This document shows, in pieces, positions 14,760-15,759 of a DNA stretch of 15,759 nucleotides; positions within the stretch are counted from its first letter, which is position 1, and each line of letters starts with the position of its first letter. The stretch comes from JBDKUD01 sp050943315 (GTDB taxonomy: Bacteria; Bacillota; Syntrophomonadia; Syntrophomonadales; Syntrophomonadaceae). The notes beneath the pieces are model-generated. The model was given only the letters and a program-made list of their open reading frames with translations. It was not told the origin of the DNA and searched no databases. The translations under genes were made by a program, and so were the position numbers. The stretch lies in contig JBMNOY010000052.1 in NCBI GenBank assembly GCA_050943315.1, forward strand, positions 1 through 15,759, read 5' to 3'.

Positions 14760-14871
14760 GCCTATACCACCTTTAACTCAATTTCTATTATTTTTGACTT
14801 TTGCATGATAAAATATTTCAGTCGGAAAGGTTGTACTTTATTGTTACGGGTTTTTTGAGGTTGGTGTATAA
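14760..14871. other. Divergent intergenic region between pflB and the ABC-F gene
   Basis: This 112-base gap holds the pflB ribosome site and must hold start signals for both genes. TTGACT (14794-14799, plus) is a fair -35 box, but the nearest -10-like TAAAAT (14809-14814) is only 9 bases away, so no promoter can be called. A GAGG (14857-14860) lies 11 bases before the ABC-F ATG and may be its ribosome site. No palindrome typical of FNR, Rex or CcpA was seen. Confidence 0.4.
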
Positions 14872-15759
14872 ATGATTGTTTTTCAGGCTTATAACTTAGG
14901 CAAGTATTATGGAGATAAGTGGATATTTAGAAATATATCCCTGGCGGTTAATGAAAAAGAACGCATAGGTATTGTTGGTGTCAACGGTTCCGGTAAAACT
15001 ACCCTGTTAAAATGTCTGACTAAAACGTTGACTGCCGATGAAGGCGAGGTAACGGTAGCGAATTCGAAGTCCATCGGCTATTTGGAACAACTGCCGGAGA
15101 ATAAGCCGGGAACTACTGCCTGGGAAGCAGTAATGGGAGGTTTCTCTGCTCTTATTGATAAACGCTGCCAGATGCAGGCCCTGGAGCACAAGATGGCTGA
15201 AGCCGGTGCTGACCTGTCCCGGATAATGGAGCAATATGCCCGGGTGACGGCAGAATATGAGCATGCCAATGGATATGCCTGTGAAAACTTTGCCCGCCGA
15301 ATACTTGCCGGTCTGGGCTTTAGCAGTGAAGATTTCCACAAACCCCTGGAAAATTTCAGCGGGGGGCAGAAAACCAGATTGAACCTGGGGCGACTGCTGG
15401 CAATTACTCCGGATATTCTACTGCTTGATGAACCTACCAATCATCTAGATATTGAATCTGTGGAATGGTTGGAGGAATTTCTTAAGGGTTATCCGGGTAC
15501 TGTGATGGTGGTTTCCCATGACCGCATGTTCTTGGACCGGGTGGCTACCCGTACCGTGGAGCTAGCCGGAGGAAAATTAAAATCCTACCATGGCAATTAC
15601 AGCAGTTATCTAAAGCTTAAGACCCAGGACGATTTAGCCGCTCGCCGCGCCTTTGAGAAGCAACAGAGATACATTCAGCAAACTGAGGACTATATAAGAC
15701 GTTTTAAAGCCGGTATCAAATCCAAGCAAGCGCGGGGGCGCCAGTCACAGCTGGAACGC
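14872..15759 (+). CDS. ABC-F family ATPase, N-terminal part (cut by window edge)
   Basis: The frame runs 296 codons from ATG 14872 to the right edge without a stop. The first nucleotide-binding domain is complete: Walker A GVNGSGKTT (36-44), signature NFSGGQKTRL (161-170), Walker B DILLLDEPTNHLD (181-193) and the switch His in VVSHDRMFLDRV (His216). A charged helical linker then begins (about 250-296, QQRYIQQTEDYIRRFK), as expected between the two ATPase domains of ABC-F proteins. These soluble proteins lack membrane segments and act on the ribosome, either relieving stalls or protecting against antibiotics. The tail of the linker, the second domain and any C-terminal extension that would identify the subgroup lie outside the window. 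Housekeeping (Uup- or YfmR-like) or resistance roles cannot be separated here. Confidence 0.93.
   Translation, partial: MIVFQAYNLGKYYGDKWIFRNISLAVNEKERIGIVGVNGSGKTTLLKCLTKTLTADEGEVTVANSKSIGYLEQLPENKPGTTAWEAVMGGFSALIDKRCQMQALEHKMAEAGADLSRIMEQYARVTAEYEHANGYACENFARRILAGLGFSSEDFHKPLENFSGGQKTRLNLGRLLAITPDILLLDEPTNHLDIESVEWLEEFLKGYPGTVMVVSHDRMFLDRVATRTVELAGGKLKSYHGNYSSYLKLKTQDDLAARRAFEKQQRYIQQTEDYIRRFKAGIKSKQARGRQSQLER

Overview
The window looks like chromosomal DNA of an anaerobic, spore-forming clostridial Firmicute, possibly a Peptococcaceae-type organism; this is inferred from gene content and not from any marker gene. The pointers are a GerM-like spore-germination lipoprotein, an oxygen-sensitive pyruvate formate-lyase with its activase, a double-cubane-cluster type reductase with its ATP-dependent activator, Firmicute-type Shine-Dalgarno sites, a TTG start, and moderate base composition.

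Layout. Bases 1-1753 (minus strand) carry a signalling pair: an HD-GYP protein and, 7 bases after its stop, a PAS-domain protein that runs off the left edge. A 413-base AT-rich gap follows, then a membrane chemoreceptor (about 2167-3888, plus). Next come a 155-base G-rich leader and an LctP-family permease (4044-5594, plus), which meets a GerMN lipoprotein gene (5672-6598, minus) at a strong bidirectional terminator.

The most distinctive part is the plus-strand cluster 6848-10662. It holds a double-cubane-type HgdB/YjiM-like reductase, its ASKHA-family activator (TAGTG overlap), a YedF-like TusA+DsrE protein, and a cysteine desulfurase of the kind seen with selenium and sulfur metabolism genes. 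An ATP-driven low-potential reductase is thus encoded beside persulfide/selenium handling proteins. A TauE/SafE permease (10856-11677, minus) faces this cluster across an inverted repeat built from a roughly 10-base unit.

The right side holds pflB-pflA (14759-11784, minus), encoding pyruvate formate-lyase and its radical-SAM activase as a tight two-gene operon with pflB starting at TTG. Divergent from it, an ABC-F ATPase gene (14872 onward, plus) runs off the right edge.

Working together (inference): the permease and pyruvate formate-lyase fit fermentative organic-acid metabolism. HD-GYP, PAS and chemoreceptor genes form a sensing neighbourhood. The 6848-10662 cluster is the best candidate for an incompletely described system. 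No RNA genes, CRISPR arrays, insertion sequences or phage genes were recognised.
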